From assembly GCA_041623895.1 (NCBI GenBank), contig JBFJVZ010000168.1:1-15052 (forward strand): a stretch of DNA of 15,052 nt, read 5' to 3'. Each line of letters starts with the position of its first letter. The stretch's first letter is position 1. A model generated the notes under the pieces. The model worked only from the letters and a program-made list of their open reading frames with translations, searched no databases and was not told where the DNA came from. This document shows, in pieces, positions 14,831 to 15,052 of the stretch. A program made the translations under genes and the position numbers. The stretch comes from JBFJVZ01 sp041623895 (GTDB lineage Bacteria; Planctomycetota; Planctomycetia; Pirellulales; Pirellulaceae).

Positions 14831-14937
14831 TTTTAGCTGATTCGAGTTGGTTATGGATGGAGTAAGAGTAGGCCAGCACTTGGAGAGCCTCCGGCTTAGG
14901 AAGCAATTTGAGTCTGGCTTTTATCTTGAGTTACGGT

Positions 14938-14983
14938 AGTTGTCGGCATGAATGTTTTGATTCGTCACAACAATCCGACAACT
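14938..14983. repeat. Nine-base perfect inverted repeat upstream of the sulfatase
   Basis: AGTTGTCGG (14938-14946) pairs perfectly with CCGACAACT (14975-14983) across a 28-base loop. It lies about 108 bases upstream of the sulfatase ATG (minus strand) and directly adjoins two further hairpins. It could be an operator-like dyad or one arm of a repeated element. No gene is visible in 14831-15052. Confidence 0.5.
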
Positions 14984-14993
14984 GCGTAGCAGT
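14981..14993. repeat. Small hairpin linking two larger ones
   Basis: ACTGC (14981-14985) pairs with GCAGT (14989-14993) around GTA. It shares three bases with the preceding inverted repeat, so the two stems compete. Confidence 0.35.
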
Positions 14994-15005
14994 GGCAGAT
15001 TATAG

Positions 15006-15052
15006 CCTGGGGTCAGGAATGCTCGTCTCAGCGAGCATTCCGCAGCCCCAGG
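15006..15052. repeat. Long two-part hairpin at the window edge
   Basis: The inner stem GAATGCTCG (15017-15025) pairs perfectly with CGAGCATTC (15032-15040) around TCTCAG. The outer stem CCTGGGG (15006-15012) pairs with CCCCAGG (15046-15052). They are separated by an internal loop of TCAG opposite CGCAG. Sixteen pairs of this kind are unlikely by chance. The element reaches the last base and may continue beyond it. From memory, similar hairpins recur between genes of Pirellula-type planctomycetes, but I cannot verify that here. Confidence 0.65.

Noticed and set aside
14715..14906. 63-codon minus-strand frame overlapping the sulfatase start
   Set aside because: It runs in another phase over the signal-peptide region of a clear sulfatase gene and shows no start signal.

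Overview
The window looks like a piece of a planctomycete chromosome, probably of the Pirellulales (Rhodopirellula/Blastopirellula type). Three things point there: a DUF1549/DUF1553 gene overlapping a DUF1501 gene, a secreted formylglycine-type sulfatase next to them, and a Rho factor whose Q-loop region carries the sequence I associate with planctomycetes. GC content is moderate, genes are widely spaced, and several starts lack a Shine-Dalgarno and may be leaderless. The assignment comes from family knowledge, not a database search.

Layout. 1-83: stacked inverted repeats downstream of a minus-strand gene. 84-1226 (-): exported protein with two STN-like halves. 1464-2477 (+): a HEAT/TPR protein and an 85-residue two-helix membrane protein, probably one operon. 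2478-2773: a non-coding stretch with four degenerate hairpin repeats whose stems change sequence but keep pairing. 2774-3943 (-): an exported thioredoxin-fold protein joined to YHS-like domains. 3944-4762: an 819-base gap holding a strong sigma70-like promoter, about nine consecutive hairpins and a terminator-like hairpin (a candidate ~280-nt structured RNA), then alternative stems just ahead of rho. 4763-6052 (+): rho. 6141-6223 (+): tRNA-Ser(GGA) followed by a convincing intrinsic terminator.

6463-13325 (+) holds three consecutive genes for exported proteins: a DUF4838 protein, a large DUF1549/DUF1553 protein with two CxxCH motifs, a calcium-loop-like motif and a coiled-coil insert, and a Tat-exported DUF1501 protein. 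A convergent sulfatase (13358-14830, -) completes the group. DUF4838 and sulfatase families suggest breakdown of a (sulfated) glycan outside the cytoplasm, but the substrate is unknown and the shared role is inferred. 14831-15052 carries another multi-hairpin element, cut off by the window edge.

No CRISPR array, transposase, integrase or known defence system is visible. The most promising undescribed elements are the candidate RNA upstream of rho, the covarying hairpin repeats, and the element at the right end.
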